From positions 1 through 64,000 of the forward strand of contig CAVZOP010000011.1 of the NCBI GenBank assembly GCA_963776935.1: a stretch of DNA of 64,000 bases. Direction: 5' to 3'. Every line of letters starts with the position of its first letter. The first letter of the stretch is position 1. Both the position numbers and the translations under genes were made by a program. Positions 29,323 to 40,468 of the stretch are shown in pieces. Source of the DNA: JALOLG01 sp963776935. GTDB taxonomy: Bacteria; Actinomycetota; Acidimicrobiia; Acidimicrobiales; Ilumatobacteraceae. The notes beneath the pieces were generated by a model. The model saw nothing but the letters and a program-made list of their open reading frames with translations. It was not told the origin of the DNA and ran no database searches.

Positions 29323-29601
29323 GTGACCGAGGACTCGAGCGAACCTCGCCCGATGCCCCCGGTCGACCGCGACCTCCCCGACGGCATGGGGGACATGGTG
29401 GACACCGACGACCTCGACACGCCGACGGCGGCGATCAGGGCGCGAGCACGCGAGGCGCTCCTCGTCGCCTGCGACGGATGGCGGACGCGCCGCCGCTGCA
29501 CCGCGCCCGACGGGACGCGGATCGTCCACCCCCACCCCGAGTGCCTGGCAGCCCAGTACCGCCACGAGCTGATCCTGTTGGAGAACGGCGTCTCCCGCTG
29601 A
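29323..29601 (+). CDS. small hypothetical protein
   Basis: A possible 92-residue protein from GTG, with an acidic, Pro-rich N-terminal half (MVTEDSSEPRPMPPVDRDLP as translated) and an alpha-helical middle (AAIRARAREALLVACDGW). It ends in a Cys/His-containing segment (RRRCTAPDGTRIVHPHPEC) and AAQYRHELILLENG. The amino-acid make-up looks coding, unlike the Arg-rich opposite frames. No family is recognised. The frame stays open upstream to 29230, but that part is Arg-rich and unconvincing. The gene could be an artefact of GC-rich sequence. Confidence 0.4.
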   Translation: MTEDSSEPRPMPPVDRDLPDGMGDMVDTDDLDTPTAAIRARAREALLVACDGWRTRRRCTAPDGTRIVHPHPECLAAQYRHELILLENGVSR

Positions 29602-29722
29602 TCCCCGGCGTCCAGCGCGTGCCGCTACGGCCGGCGCACGACGTAGCAGTTCGAGATCCGGTCCCAGATGTTCTGGTTGTGCTTGTTCCAGAGCGGCATG
29701 AACAGCACGATCCCGAGCGGGC

Positions 29723-29895
29723 GCCTGTCCGTTCTGTCCGGATTCGTGCACACACGCCCGCGCGTTCACCCGTTCTGTGCGGATTCGTGCACGCGATCGG
29801 ACCCGGCCGCCGGACCCCCTGTCCGTTCAGTCCGGATTCGTGCACACCTGTCGGCGTGTCCGCCCGTTCTGTGCGGATTCAGGCACGCGGGTGAG
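29723..29895. repeat. diverged tandem duplication with four ~25-nt motifs
   Basis: Four direct copies of CCGTTCTGTsCGGATTCGTG start near 29729, 29770, 29823 and 29863. Copies 1 and 3 share CTGTCC before and CACAC after. Copies 2 and 4 share CCCGTTCTGTGCGG and end in CACGCG. The array is therefore an A-B-A-B tandem duplication with a period of about 94 nt. It fills most of the ~300-bp gap before the carboxyltransferase stop codon. No further gene is seen in the gap. The leading CCGTTCTGT is shared with the dispersed palindromes. Confidence 0.7.
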
Positions 29896-29906
29896 CGGGG
29901 ATCGGG

Positions 29907-31449
29907 TCAGAGGGGGACGTTGCCGTGCTTGCGGCGGGGGAGCTCTTCGCGCTTCGAGCGGAGCATCGCCAGGCCGGCGGCGATCTTGAGACGGGTGTCG
30001 GCAGGGTCGATCACGTCGTCGATGTAGCCCCGCTCGGCGGCGGCGTACGGATTGGCGTACTTCTCGCTGTACTCGGCGACGAGCTCGGCCCGCCGCGCCA
30101 CGGGATCGGCGGCCTGCTGCAGCTCGCGGCGGTACACGATCTCGACCGCGCCCTGCGGTCCCATCACCGCCAGCTCCGCCGACGGCCACGCGGAACGCGA
30201 GATCGGCGCCGATCGACTTCGAGTTCATCACGACGTACGCGCCGCCGTACGCCTTGCGGGTGATGATCTGGATGCGCGGCACGGTCGACTCGCAGTACGC
30301 GTACAAGAGCTTGGCGCCGTGGCGGATGATGCCGCCGTACTCCTGATCGACACCCGGGAGAAAGCCCGGCACGTCGACGAACGTGATCAGCGGGATGTTG
30401 AACGCGTCGCACGTCCGGACGAACCGGGCGGCCTTCTCCGACGACTCGATGTCGAGCACCCCGGCGAGCACCATCGGCTGGTTGGCGACGACACCGACCG
30501 TACGACCGTCGACGCGCGCGAATCCGCACAGGATCGACTTCGCCCAGTGTGGGAAGTACTCGAAGAACTCGCCGTCGTCGACCACGGCGTTGATCACCTT
30601 GTGCATGTCGTACGGCAGGTTGGCGCTCGCCGGGAGCAGGTCTCGCAACTCAGGGCACAGCCGCTCGGGATCGTCACCGGTGTCGTCGACCGGCGGTTCC
30701 TCCATGTTGTTGGCCGGCAGGAACGACAGCAGGTAGCGGACGTCGTCGAGGCACGCCTTCTCGTCGGCCGCCACGAACGTGGCGACACCGGACTTGGAGG
30801 CGTGGCTCATCGCGCCGCCGAGCTCCTCGAGCGTCACCTCCTCCCCCGTCACCGTCTTCACGACGTCGGGGCCGGTGATGAACATGTGCGACGACTCGCG
30901 CACCATGAAGATGAAGTCGGTCATCGCCGGCGAGTACACGGCCCCGCCGGCGCACGGCCCGAGGATCACCGAGATCTGCGGCACCACCCCCGACGACTTC
31001 ACGTTGCGGTGGAAGATCCCGCCGTAGCTGGCCAGGCTGACGACGCCCTCCTGGATGCGGGCGCCGGCGCCGTCGTTGAGCCCGACCACGGGTGCCCCGA
31101 CCTTCAGCGCGAGGTCCATCATCTTGTGGATCTTCTCGGCGAACACCTCGCCGAGCGCCCCGCCGAACACCGTGAAGTCCTGCGAGAACAGGAACACCTT
31201 GCGCCCGGCGACGGTCCCCCATCCGGTGATCACCCCGTCGGTGTAGGGGCGATCCTCGAGGCCCGAGGCGTGGGCGCGGTGGCGGGCGAGCTGGTCGAGC
31301 TCGTGGAAGCTGCCGGGGTCGAGCAGGTAGTCGATGCGCTCGCGGGCGAGCATCTTGCCCTTGGCGTGCTGGCGTTCGATCGATCGGGGTGACCCGGCGC
31401 TCAGTGCCGCCTCGCGACGCTCCCGGAGATCGGCGAGCTTGTCGTCCAT
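29907..31449 (-). CDS. acyl-CoA (propionyl/methylmalonyl-type) carboxylase carboxyltransferase beta subunit, one frameshift
   Basis: It transfers CO2 from biotin to an acyl-CoA. The N-terminus ERQHAKGKMLARERIDYLLD, then VFLFSQDFTVFGGALGEVFA and GAPVVGLNDGAGARIQEGV, match PccB/AccD-type subunits. The oxyanion pocket glycines (GPCAGGAVYSPAMTDFIFM) and the second half (DVPGFLPGVDQEYGGIIRHG, TRKAYGGAYVVMNSKSIGAD) are also present. Near 30185 one extra C shifts the frame. Without it the protein continues FAWPSAELAVMGPQGAVEIV and ends KREELPRRKHGNVPL, the usual C-terminus. Corrected length is about 513 residues. The biotin-carrying alpha subunit is not in the window. Propionyl-CoA carboxylation would fit the ethylmalonyl-CoA genes at 59-62 kb. 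Confidence 0.92.
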
Positions 31450-31468
31450 CGATGTCACTGACGCGACG

Positions 31469-32792
31469 CTACTTCGCCGGCTCCTCCAGCGCATTCGGCG
31501 CGGGCGCTCGCTCGGGGACCGCGCCGCGAGGCATCCGCCGGATGATGTCCCATGCCGCGACGAGCGCCACGGCGGCGCACACCACGACGGCCGGTTCGAG
31601 TGTCGAGCGGATCCGGTGCCCGCCGTAGAACACCGCGGCGACGACGAACACGGTGAAGGCCGGCATGGCGAACAGCCATCTCGACCGGCCGGGCAGCAGG
31701 AACCAGCCGACGATGGCGAGCGGAGCGAGGATCCACCAGCTCACGATGCCGGCCCACGCGGCCCAGCGCGGCCGCTCGTCGCCGACGTCGGATTGGAGGA
31801 GGGTGTCGATGCCGTACAGGTCGACGGTCCGCAGCACGCGGGCGGCGACGACCTTCGGGAGGTCGCCGAGATGGTCGGTGGCGTAGTCGAACGCCGCCTC
31901 GCGTTGGCGGGGGCCGCGCACGGTGGCGTCGACGTCGATGTCGTAGGTCGGGTGCTCGAACACGCACTCGATCGTCCAGCCACCCTTGTTGGGTCCGAAG
32001 AACGACGCGTCGCAGTACGAGCCGAGCAGCGTCGTGCCGTCGTTCGTCGACAGCAGCGCTGGCCGCTCGAAGCGGACGAGGTTGGGCACCACCCATGGCA
32101 TCAGCACCGCGATCGCGGTCGCGACGAGCACTCCTCCGCCGACCATCCGTTGGCGGATCGACGCGACATCGGACGGTTCGGCATCGCCGGTCGGTCGCGG
32201 CACCATCAGGATCACCATCACGGCGAGGATCGGCACGAACAGGGCCAGCTCGCTGCGTGCCAGCGTCGCCAGCCCGCACAGGCCGCCGAGAACGACCATC
32301 GATCGCACGTCGCGGTGCTCGCCGACGAGCACGCGGTGGGCGCTCAGCAGCACCGCGCTGACACACAGCACGCTGACGCTCTCGGACATCACGAGGCCGT
32401 CGTTGATCCACAGGTTGGCGTATGCCGCGGCGATCGCGGCGGCGACGATGCCGACCCGCTCGCCGGCGACCGCTCGTCCGAGCAACCCGATCACGGCGAT
32501 CGTGATCGTGCCGCAGATGACGGTGATCAGCCGCTGGTACGGAACCGGATCGCCCATCCAGCTCACCGGCGCCATCAGGACCGACGTCAACGGGCCGTGC
32601 TCGGCGGTCGGCAGATCGTTGAACACCTCACGGAAGAACCGACCCTCGGTGAGCTGCTTCGCCCACGCCGAGTAGTAGATCGAGTCGTTGAACAGCAGCT
32701 CCTGGTCCCACTTGTCGACGACGACGAGTCCCAGCCGCCAGACGAACCCGATCGCGACGACAACCGCCAGCCGCAGCCGAAACCCCGCCCAA
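31469..32792 (-). CDS. PMT/ArnT-type membrane glycosyltransferase, start unresolved
   Basis: This is a polytopic membrane protein of about 440 residues with roughly ten hydrophobic helices. The first helix (LAVVVAIGFVWRLGLVVV) is followed by a loop with NDSIYYSAWAKQLTEGRFF and EHGPLTSVLMAP, as in dolichyl/undecaprenyl-phosphate-sugar transferases of the GT-C fold. Examples of helices are ITIAVIGLLGRAV and VVLGGLCGLATLARSELALF. A C-terminal tail AAWDIIRRMPRGAVPERAP is cytoplasmic. No ATG or GTG in frame lies between the upstream palindrome (32795-32855) and the first helix. Reading farther upstream would translate the repeat, so a frame error or TTG start (32792, other frame) is suspected. The carboxyltransferase gene starts 19 nt downstream. 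Confidence 0.75.
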
Positions 32793-32794
32793 CT

Positions 32795-32855
32795 CCCCGT
32801 TCTGTCTGCCTCAGATTGCCCGAGAGCTCGTTCCGAGCAGACAGTTCGGGTGGGG
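32795..32855. repeat. dispersed palindrome, copy 4
   Basis: The left arm CCCCGTTCTGTCTGCCTCAGA-type (32795-32815) pairs imperfectly with 32832-32855, which carries GAGCAGACAG. The loop holds TTGCCCGAGAGCTC. It directly abuts the stop codon of the SIMPL gene and precedes the glycosyltransferase, so it sits between two genes on the same strand. Confidence 0.78.
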
Positions 32856-33482
32856 TCAGGCACTCGGGGCGGCCTCGCCGACCGCGTCGACGAGCCGATA
32901 CGTGACCGTGACGTCCACCCTGACCGTCTGCTCACCCGTGGCAACCGGCGTCGCCGCCTTGGCGCTGCGCATCTCGGCCATCATCATCGGGCGCGGCGTC
33001 CCGCCGGCGGTGCCCTCGACGATCGTCAGCACGTCGCCGACCGCGGCGCCGGCGGCGGTCGCCAGTTCGGTCGCGACCGCGTGAGCGTTGGCGATCGCGG
33101 CCTGCCTCGCCAGGGTCTGCATCGCGGCGGGGTCGGCGACGCCGAACGACACGCCACTGATCGTGAACGACGGCCCGCCCACGCCGGCGGCGGCGTCGAC
33201 GACCGGCCCGGTGAGCGACACGTCGCGCACGACCACGCTGATGTCGTTCCCGCACTGGTAACCACGGTCGTTCGGCCACAGGTGCGGTCCGTTCGTACGC
33301 AGGTCGTTGTCGGTCACGCCGACGCCACGGACGGCATCGAGCACTGCCGACGTCAACTCGTTGGCCCGGCGCAACGCGTCCTGCGCATTCGCCGCCTGCA
33401 CCTGCACACCGACATTGACGGTCGCGATGTCTGGCGCGGCGGTGACGGCACCCGCACCGACGACGGTGATGGTTCGCTTCAT
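32856..33482 (-). CDS. SIMPL-domain (DUF541) protein
   Basis: The protein has 208 residues. The family pattern begins ITVVGAGAVTAAPDIATVNV and continues with QAANAQDALRRANELTSAV. GVTDNDLRTNGPHLWPNDRG corresponds to the conserved IxTxxxxIxPxY block, and the central part reads VSFGVADPAAMQTLARQAAI. It has no signal peptide with the chosen ATG, unlike many members that are periplasmic, so a cytosolic location is likely. The function is unclear; relatives are linked to stress tolerance or signalling-complex assembly. It lies between the E1 gene and a glycosyltransferase on the same strand, with dispersed palindromes on both sides, so it may be transcribed on its own. Confidence 0.87.
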   Translation of the reverse strand: MKRTITVVGAGAVTAAPDIATVNVGVQVQAANAQDALRRANELTSAVLDAVRGVGVTDNDLRTNGPHLWPNDRGYQCGNDISVVVRDVSLTGPVVDAAAGVGGPSFTISGVSFGVADPAAMQTLARQAAIANAHAVATELATAAGAAVGDVLTIVEGTAGGTPRPMMMAEMRSAKAATPVATGEQTVRVDVTVTYRLVDAVGEAAPSA

Positions 33483-33503
33483 GCCCGGAAGTATGACCAA
33501 CCT

Positions 33504-33557
33504 CGACCTGTCTGCTTCAGACGGCCCGTGGGCTCATCTGAGGCAGACAGTTCGGGG
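33504..33557. repeat. dispersed palindrome, copy 5
   Basis: The left arm CGACCTGTCTGCTTCAGA (33504-33521) pairs with TCTGAGGCAGACAGTTCG (33537-33554) with few mismatches. The loop is CGGCCCGTGGGCTCA, nearly identical to copies 2 and 6. It ends 1 nt before the E1 gene stop codon and lies 21 nt upstream of the SIMPL start. Confidence 0.8.
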
Positions 33558-33558
33558 G

Positions 33559-35825
<2,267 letters not shown>

Positions 35826-35861
35826 ACGAACGTCCGAACCAATCGACTCATGCCGGCCCGC

Positions 35862-37043
35862 TCATACCAGCCAGGCCTCGCGGGTGATCGGCACGTGGAG
35901 CGACGGGCGAGCGTAGGCGAACGGTGCCAGCTCCGGTCCCGGCACATCGCCGCAGGCCAGGCCGGCGAGCGTGCGACCGAACCAGGCGGCGAACTTGAAG
36001 CCGTGCGCGGCACCGAGCCCGACGACCACCTGGGGGATGTCCGGCAACCGGTCGACGACGAAGTCGCGGTCGGACGTCATCGTGTACAGGCACGTCGTCG
36101 AGCGCGGACGACCGAACCGATCGCCGACGAGGCCGCGCATGAACGCACCGAGCCGCGACTCCATGTCCGGATCGGGGTCGAACGTGCGGGTGTTCGCGTC
36201 GACCTCGGACCCACCGCAGTCCTCGGCAGCCTTGACGGCCGACGTGTCGCCGTACACCGGGAAGCCGTAGTAGCACGGGTCGTCCATCCAGATCCACACC
36301 GGGAACCGGTCACGTGCGAACGGCGCAAGATCGGCGGTGGGGAAGTACGACACCTGCTCGCGCAACACGACGAGTGGCAACTGATGGTCGATCGGTGAGA
36401 GCAATGTGTTCGTCCATGCGTCGGCCGTGACGATCACGCTGCCGCAGCGCACCGCCCCGGCGTCGGTGACGACGTCGACCTCGCCACCCACCGGACGGAT
36501 CGATCGCACCGCAGTGTTCGGACGCAGTTCGGCGCCGCGCTCGCGGGCGAGGCGCTGCAGGATCGCGGTGCCTCGACCGGCCGGAACGATGCCGGTTTCC
36601 GGCGAGTAGATCGCCATCACCGAGTCGTCGACGAGATCGCCGTCGGCGAACGCCGGCCACCTGCGACGCACTTCGACGCCGTCGATCCACTCGTACGGCA
36701 CACCAACGGCGTCGAGGCTCGACGTGTACGACGACGGATCGATCGTGCCTCCTTCGGGGAACAGATCGACCCCGCCGGTGCGGGTGATGATCGACTCGCC
36801 GGACTCGCGCTCGACGTCGGCCCAGGCGTCGTACGCGTGTGCAGTGAGCTCGACGTACCCGGGCGTGTGATACGAGCGACGGATGATCCGGGAGTGGTCG
36901 TGCGAGGCGCCGCGCACATGGCCCAACTCGAACTGCTCGAACCCGATGACGTCGACACCTCGGCGCGCCAGCCAGTAGGCGGCTGCTGAGCCGAGCCCGC
37001 CGAGCCCGATCACCCCGACTGCACGACGCGCGCGGTCAGCCAT
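35862..37043 (-). CDS. monomeric sarcosine oxidase-type FAD amine oxidase
   Basis: The protein has 393 residues. The Rossmann motif GVIGLGGLGSAAAYWLARRG is followed by VDVIGFEQFELGHVRGASHD. The conserved SRIIRRSYHTPGYVELTAHA is the MSOX/NMTOX signature. Near residue 317, TTCLYTMTSDRDFVVDRLP holds the cysteine that in monomeric sarcosine oxidase carries covalent FAD. GLGAAHGFKFAAWFG closes the active site. The reaction would be oxidative demethylation of a secondary or tertiary N-methyl amino acid with release of hydrogen peroxide and formaldehyde. It overlaps the Rieske oxygenase gene by 8 nt, implying one pathway, such as betaine to glycine or a similar N-methyl compound. Confidence 0.88.
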   Translation of the reverse strand: MADRARRAVGVIGLGGLGSAAAYWLARRGVDVIGFEQFELGHVRGASHDHSRIIRRSYHTPGYVELTAHAYDAWADVERESGESIITRTGGVDLFPEGGTIDPSSYTSSLDAVGVPYEWIDGVEVRRRWPAFADGDLVDDSVMAIYSPETGIVPAGRGTAILQRLARERGAELRPNTAVRSIRPVGGEVDVVTDAGAVRCGSVIVTADAWTNTLLSPIDHQLPLVVLREQVSYFPTADLAPFARDRFPVWIWMDDPCYYGFPVYGDTSAVKAAEDCGGSEVDANTRTFDPDPDMESRLGAFMRGLVGDRFGRPRSTTCLYTMTSDRDFVVDRLPDIPQVVVGLGAAHGFKFAAWFGRTLAGLACGDVPGPELAPFAYARPSLHVPITREAWLV

Positions 37044-38190
37044 CGTCGCGCCCGTCACCCTCGTCTGGCGGCTCGTCGTCGGACTCGGATCCCGTCGTCG
37101 CGGCCATCGATGCCTGGTACCACCGCGAGATGTCGGCGGACTCGTCCTCCATCGGCGCGAACCAGCCGCCCGTCCACGCGCGCGACGACATGCCGCGCTG
37201 GACGCTTTCGCAGATCGACCAGTCCTGGCGATTGACAATGTCCCACAGGTCGCCGGCATCGGACGGATCGAACGTCGCCCGTGCGATCTCGTCGGGGTGG
37301 AACAGCAGGTCGCAGACCACGCGCGTTTGGGCCGGTCCGCGCGGCTGCAGGTTGTACGCCGCCACGTGCTCGGCCGACAAGCTCAGCAGCAGGTTGGGGT
37401 ACACCAGCTCGCCCTTGTGGCGATGGCGTTCGGCTTCGTCGAGCCCCGCGAACGGCTCCCGGTGCGACGTGCCGCTCGACGTGAACGTCCACGCACCCTC
37501 GCGCAACGGGATGCCGTCGACCCATCCCAACTCCGTACCGCCGCGGCGGAACGCGGGGACGAGGTCGCACAGCTCCGGGTGCACGGGAGCGCAGTGGTAG
37601 CACTCGTTGTAGTTCTCGGCGATGACCTTCCAGTTGCACGCGACGTCGTACGTGAACGTCGCGCCAGAGCGGAGCTCGGTCAGCGGGTAGCGCCGGACGC
37701 GGTCGACCATCGCGCCGAGCTTTTCGACCAGCGGGCGAGCGTGCGCGGGAGTGAGGTGGACGAACACGAATCCGCCCCAGGTGTCGACGCCGACGGAGTG
37801 GAGCGTGATCGGCTCCTCGTCGTCCATGGATGGCACCTCCATGAACGGGGTGCGGCGCAACGCGCCGTCGAGGCCGTAGGTCCACGAGTGGTACGGACAG
37901 CGGATCAGCGCACCGAACGAACCGGTGCTCGCACCACACGTGTCGACGAGCTCCGCCCCGCGATGGCGGCACACGTTGTAGTAGGCGCCGAGCTGTCCGT
38001 CGTCACCGCGGACCACGATCACCGACTCGCCCGCGACATCGGCGCGCACGAAATCACCGGCGGCGGGAACGTCGGACTCCCTCCCGACGACGACCCACTG
38101 GCGGGCGAAGATGCGCTCGCGCTCAGCCTGCCATGCCCCCTCGTCGACGTAGGCGGAGCGGGGAAGGGTCGGGACGAGCGCGCCGTTCAC
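37036..38190 (-). CDS. Rieske non-heme iron oxygenase, alpha subunit (betaine/choline-type)
   Basis: The protein has 384 residues. The [2Fe-2S] ligands are in YYNVCRHRGAELVD and RCPYHSWTYGLDG (C-x-H ... C-x2-H, about residues 75-100). The mononuclear iron site is NWKVIAENYNECYHCAPVHP (about 188-206). The shape and ENYNECYHC motif resemble choline/glycine-betaine/carnitine monooxygenases rather than aromatic ring dioxygenases. It would need a ferredoxin reductase partner, which is not in the window. The overlapping MSOX-type gene suggests stepwise N-demethylation: this enzyme removes a methyl group from a quaternary amine and the oxidase handles the product. The acidic tail (SESDDEPPDEGDGRDDG) is not family-typical. 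The substrate is inference. Confidence 0.87.
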   Translation of the reverse strand: MNGALVPTLPRSAYVDEGAWQAERERIFARQWVVVGRESDVPAAGDFVRADVAGESVIVVRGDDGQLGAYYNVCRHRGAELVDTCGASTGSFGALIRCPYHSWTYGLDGALRRTPFMEVPSMDDEEPITLHSVGVDTWGGFVFVHLTPAHARPLVEKLGAMVDRVRRYPLTELRSGATFTYDVACNWKVIAENYNECYHCAPVHPELCDLVPAFRRGGTELGWVDGIPLREGAWTFTSSGTSHREPFAGLDEAERHRHKGELVYPNLLLSLSAEHVAAYNLQPRGPAQTRVVCDLLFHPDEIARATFDPSDAGDLWDIVNRQDWSICESVQRGMSSRAWTGGWFAPMEDESADISRWYQASMAATTGSESDDEPPDEGDGRDDG

Positions 38191-38373
38191 CGCTCACCGA
38201 CGGCCGTCGGATGTCCACCGCGCACGGTCGTGCTGAGCGGGTTCGCGGGCGACGTGGGAGCCACGATGCAACGCTACTGTCCGGCGCACCGCGCGTGAGA
38301 GTGAGCGACAACGTGCGAGCGGCACGCCGAACCAGGACCCATCCATGACACAGCGCACTCCACGAGCCTGCCG

Positions 38374-40386
38374 GTGAAAGCGACCGACGTCTCGATCACC
38401 ATGGCCGACGGCGTGCGGCTGGCGGCCACGTTGTACGTCCCAGATCGTGACGGCCCAGACGGTGAAGGTCCGTTCGCGGCACTGCTCGAGGCGTTGCCCT
38501 ATCGCAAGGACGACCTCACCGCTTCGTACCGCGATTCATACGTGCGGTTCGCCGACGAGGCCGGGTTCGCGGTGTGCCGGCTCGATCTGCGCGGCACCGG
38601 ATCGTCGGGTGGAACGGCGACCGACGAGTACCCGGATACCGAACGTTCCGACCTCCGCGCCGTGATCGAGTGGCTGGCGACACAGGTGTGGTCGAGCGGG
38701 CGGGTCGGGATGTTCGGGACGTCGTACTCCGGTTTCAACTCGCTGCACATGGCTGCCGAGGGTGTGCCCGAACTGGGCGCCGTCGTCGCCATGTACGCCA
38801 CCGACGACCGCTACACCGACGACGTCCACTACCACGGGGGCGTGCTCCGCGGGATCGACCTGATCGACTACGTGCACTACATGGTTCCGATGAACGCACT
38901 CCCCCCGGTGCCGGCGCTGTGGGGCGAGGGCTGGGAGGACGAATGGCGGAGGCGCGTCGACGAGACGCCGGCGTGGATGCTCGACTGGCTGCGGGAGCAG
39001 ACCGACTCGGCGATGTGGCGGCGCGGCTCGATCCGACTCGGACCCGGCGACGAGGGGTACGAGCGGATCACGTGCCCGACGATGCTGATCGCCGGGTGGG
39101 CCGACGGCTACCGCAACAACACGTTCCGCACGATCGAACGCCTCCTGGTGCCGTGGCGCCTGCTCGCCGGCCCGTGGAGCCACAAGGACCCCTCCAACGC
39201 CCGCCCCGGACCGAACATCGACTCCGACGCCGAGATCATCGCCTTCTTCGACGAGCACCTCCGTGACGGTCGACGAACGACAGAGCCGTCACCAGAGGGG
39301 TCGGCGCAGGTGTTCGTGCGTCGGCCGACCCATCCCGAACCCGACCTGGCGAGGTACGACGGCGTCTGGCGCGACGTCCCGCACTGGCCACCGCCCGGCC
39401 TGCGGTGGGTCGAGTACACACCGGTCACCGGCGACACGGTCGACACGGTCGACACGGCCGACTCGATCGACACCGTCGAGGCGCGTGGCGACGCCGGCGT
39501 AGCGGCGTGGATCTCGTGCGCCGGCGGTCTGCCGTGGGGTCAGCCCCTCGACCAACGCGGCGACGACGCCCGGTCGCTGAACTACGACTGGCCGATCACC
39601 GAGCCCGCCGAGATGCTGGGCGGCCCTTCGCTGTCTCTCCGGGTCATGTCGTCGGCGCCCATCGCCCACCTCGCGGTGCGGCTGTGCGACGTGTTCCCCG
39701 ACGGCACGTCGGCGCTGATCACACGCGGGATCCTGAACCTGAGCCACGTCGGCTGCTGGCCGGTCGATCCCGCCGGCGAGGTCGGCCGCACGCCATCGCC
39801 GGTGACGCCGGATGCGTGGATCGACGCGACCCTCGAGCTCGAAGCGACGACGTGGACGATGACGCCCGGCCACACGTTGCGTCTGGCCATCGCCGGGAGC
39901 GACTGGCCGAACTGCTGGCCCCCACCGAGGCCGCTGATACTCGGGGTCGACCGTTCCTCGGTCGTGCTCCGCGTGCCCCACGTCGACGGACTCGCCGAAT
40001 CGGCGCACGCATTCGCGCCCGGCAACGGTCCGTCGGCCGACGAGGCCGACGGTGTGGTGTGGAACGTCTCGCACGACGTGCTGGGGCGCGAGACGCGGGT
40101 CCGGACCCGTTACGGCGGCCACTACGAGGGTCTCCACGAGTCGGTGATCGACGACGTGTACGAGGGTGAGCTCGGCGTGTCGACCGTCGATCCCGGTCGG
40201 GCGTGGGCACGCGGCCGCACCTCGTTCACGATCAGCTGGCCGGAGGCGACCTGCTCGACCGTCGGCACCATCGACGTCCAGTCGAACGCCGAGACGATCC
40301 ACGTCACCCTCCACATCACCGCCCTCCGCGACGACGAAGTGCTCGCCACCCGCGCCTGGCACGAATCCTTCCCCCGCACCTTCTGA
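38374..40386 (+). CDS. CocE/NonD-type hydrolase (X-Pro dipeptidyl-peptidase family)
   Basis: The protein has 670 residues from GTG. The N-terminal alpha/beta domain has MADGVRLAATLYVPDRDG, LEALPYRKDDLT and CRLDLRGTGSSGG. The nucleophile elbow is GMFGTSYSGFNSLHMAA (Ser near residue 116). The acid is likely in MLIAGWADGYRNNTF and the His in LAGPWSHKDPSNARP. The C-terminal jelly-roll contains LSLRVMSSAPIAHLAVRLCDVFPDG-like strands and MTPGHTLRLAIAGSDWPNCW. Family members cleave esters (cocaine esterase), glutaryl-amides or X-Pro dipeptides. A short VDTVDTVDTADSIDTVE run at about residues 354-370 is an unusual simple-repeat linker. It has no signal peptide. It lies beside the peptide transporter but on the opposite strand. 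Confidence 0.88.
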   Translation: MKATDVSITMADGVRLAATLYVPDRDGPDGEGPFAALLEALPYRKDDLTASYRDSYVRFADEAGFAVCRLDLRGTGSSGGTATDEYPDTERSDLRAVIEWLATQVWSSGRVGMFGTSYSGFNSLHMAAEGVPELGAVVAMYATDDRYTDDVHYHGGVLRGIDLIDYVHYMVPMNALPPVPALWGEGWEDEWRRRVDETPAWMLDWLREQTDSAMWRRGSIRLGPGDEGYERITCPTMLIAGWADGYRNNTFRTIERLLVPWRLLAGPWSHKDPSNARPGPNIDSDAEIIAFFDEHLRDGRRTTEPSPEGSAQVFVRRPTHPEPDLARYDGVWRDVPHWPPPGLRWVEYTPVTGDTVDTVDTADSIDTVEARGDAGVAAWISCAGGLPWGQPLDQRGDDARSLNYDWPITEPAEMLGGPSLSLRVMSSAPIAHLAVRLCDVFPDGTSALITRGILNLSHVGCWPVDPAGEVGRTPSPVTPDAWIDATLELEATTWTMTPGHTLRLAIAGSDWPNCWPPPRPLILGVDRSSVVLRVPHVDGLAESAHAFAPGNGPSADEADGVVWNVSHDVLGRETRVRTRYGGHYEGLHESVIDDVYEGELGVSTVDPGRAWARGRTSFTISWPEATCSTVGTIDVQSNAETIHVTLHITALRDDEVLATRAWHESFPRTF

Positions 40387-40397
40387 TACACCCCGAT

Positions 40398-40459
40398 CCC
40401 CCGTTCTGTCTGCCTCAGACTGCCCGTCGGCTCATCTGAGGCAGACAGAACCGAAGGGG
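40398..40459. repeat. dispersed palindrome, copy 6
   Basis: GTTCTGTCTGCCTCAGA (40403-40419) and TCTGAGGCAGACAGAAC (40435-40451) are exactly complementary, with C-rich and G-rich flanks. The loop is CTGCCCGTCGGCTCA. It lies 12 nt after the CocE stop and 9 nt before the oppF stop, between convergent genes. I take this as the best-preserved copy and use it as the consensus. Confidence 0.85.
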
Positions 40460-40468
40460 TGCCGCGGG

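Noticed and set aside
29723..29895. A short CRISPR array.
   Set aside because: Spacing is uneven (about 41, 53 and 40 nt), the intervening sequences are themselves repeated in an A-B-A-B pattern, and no cas gene is present.
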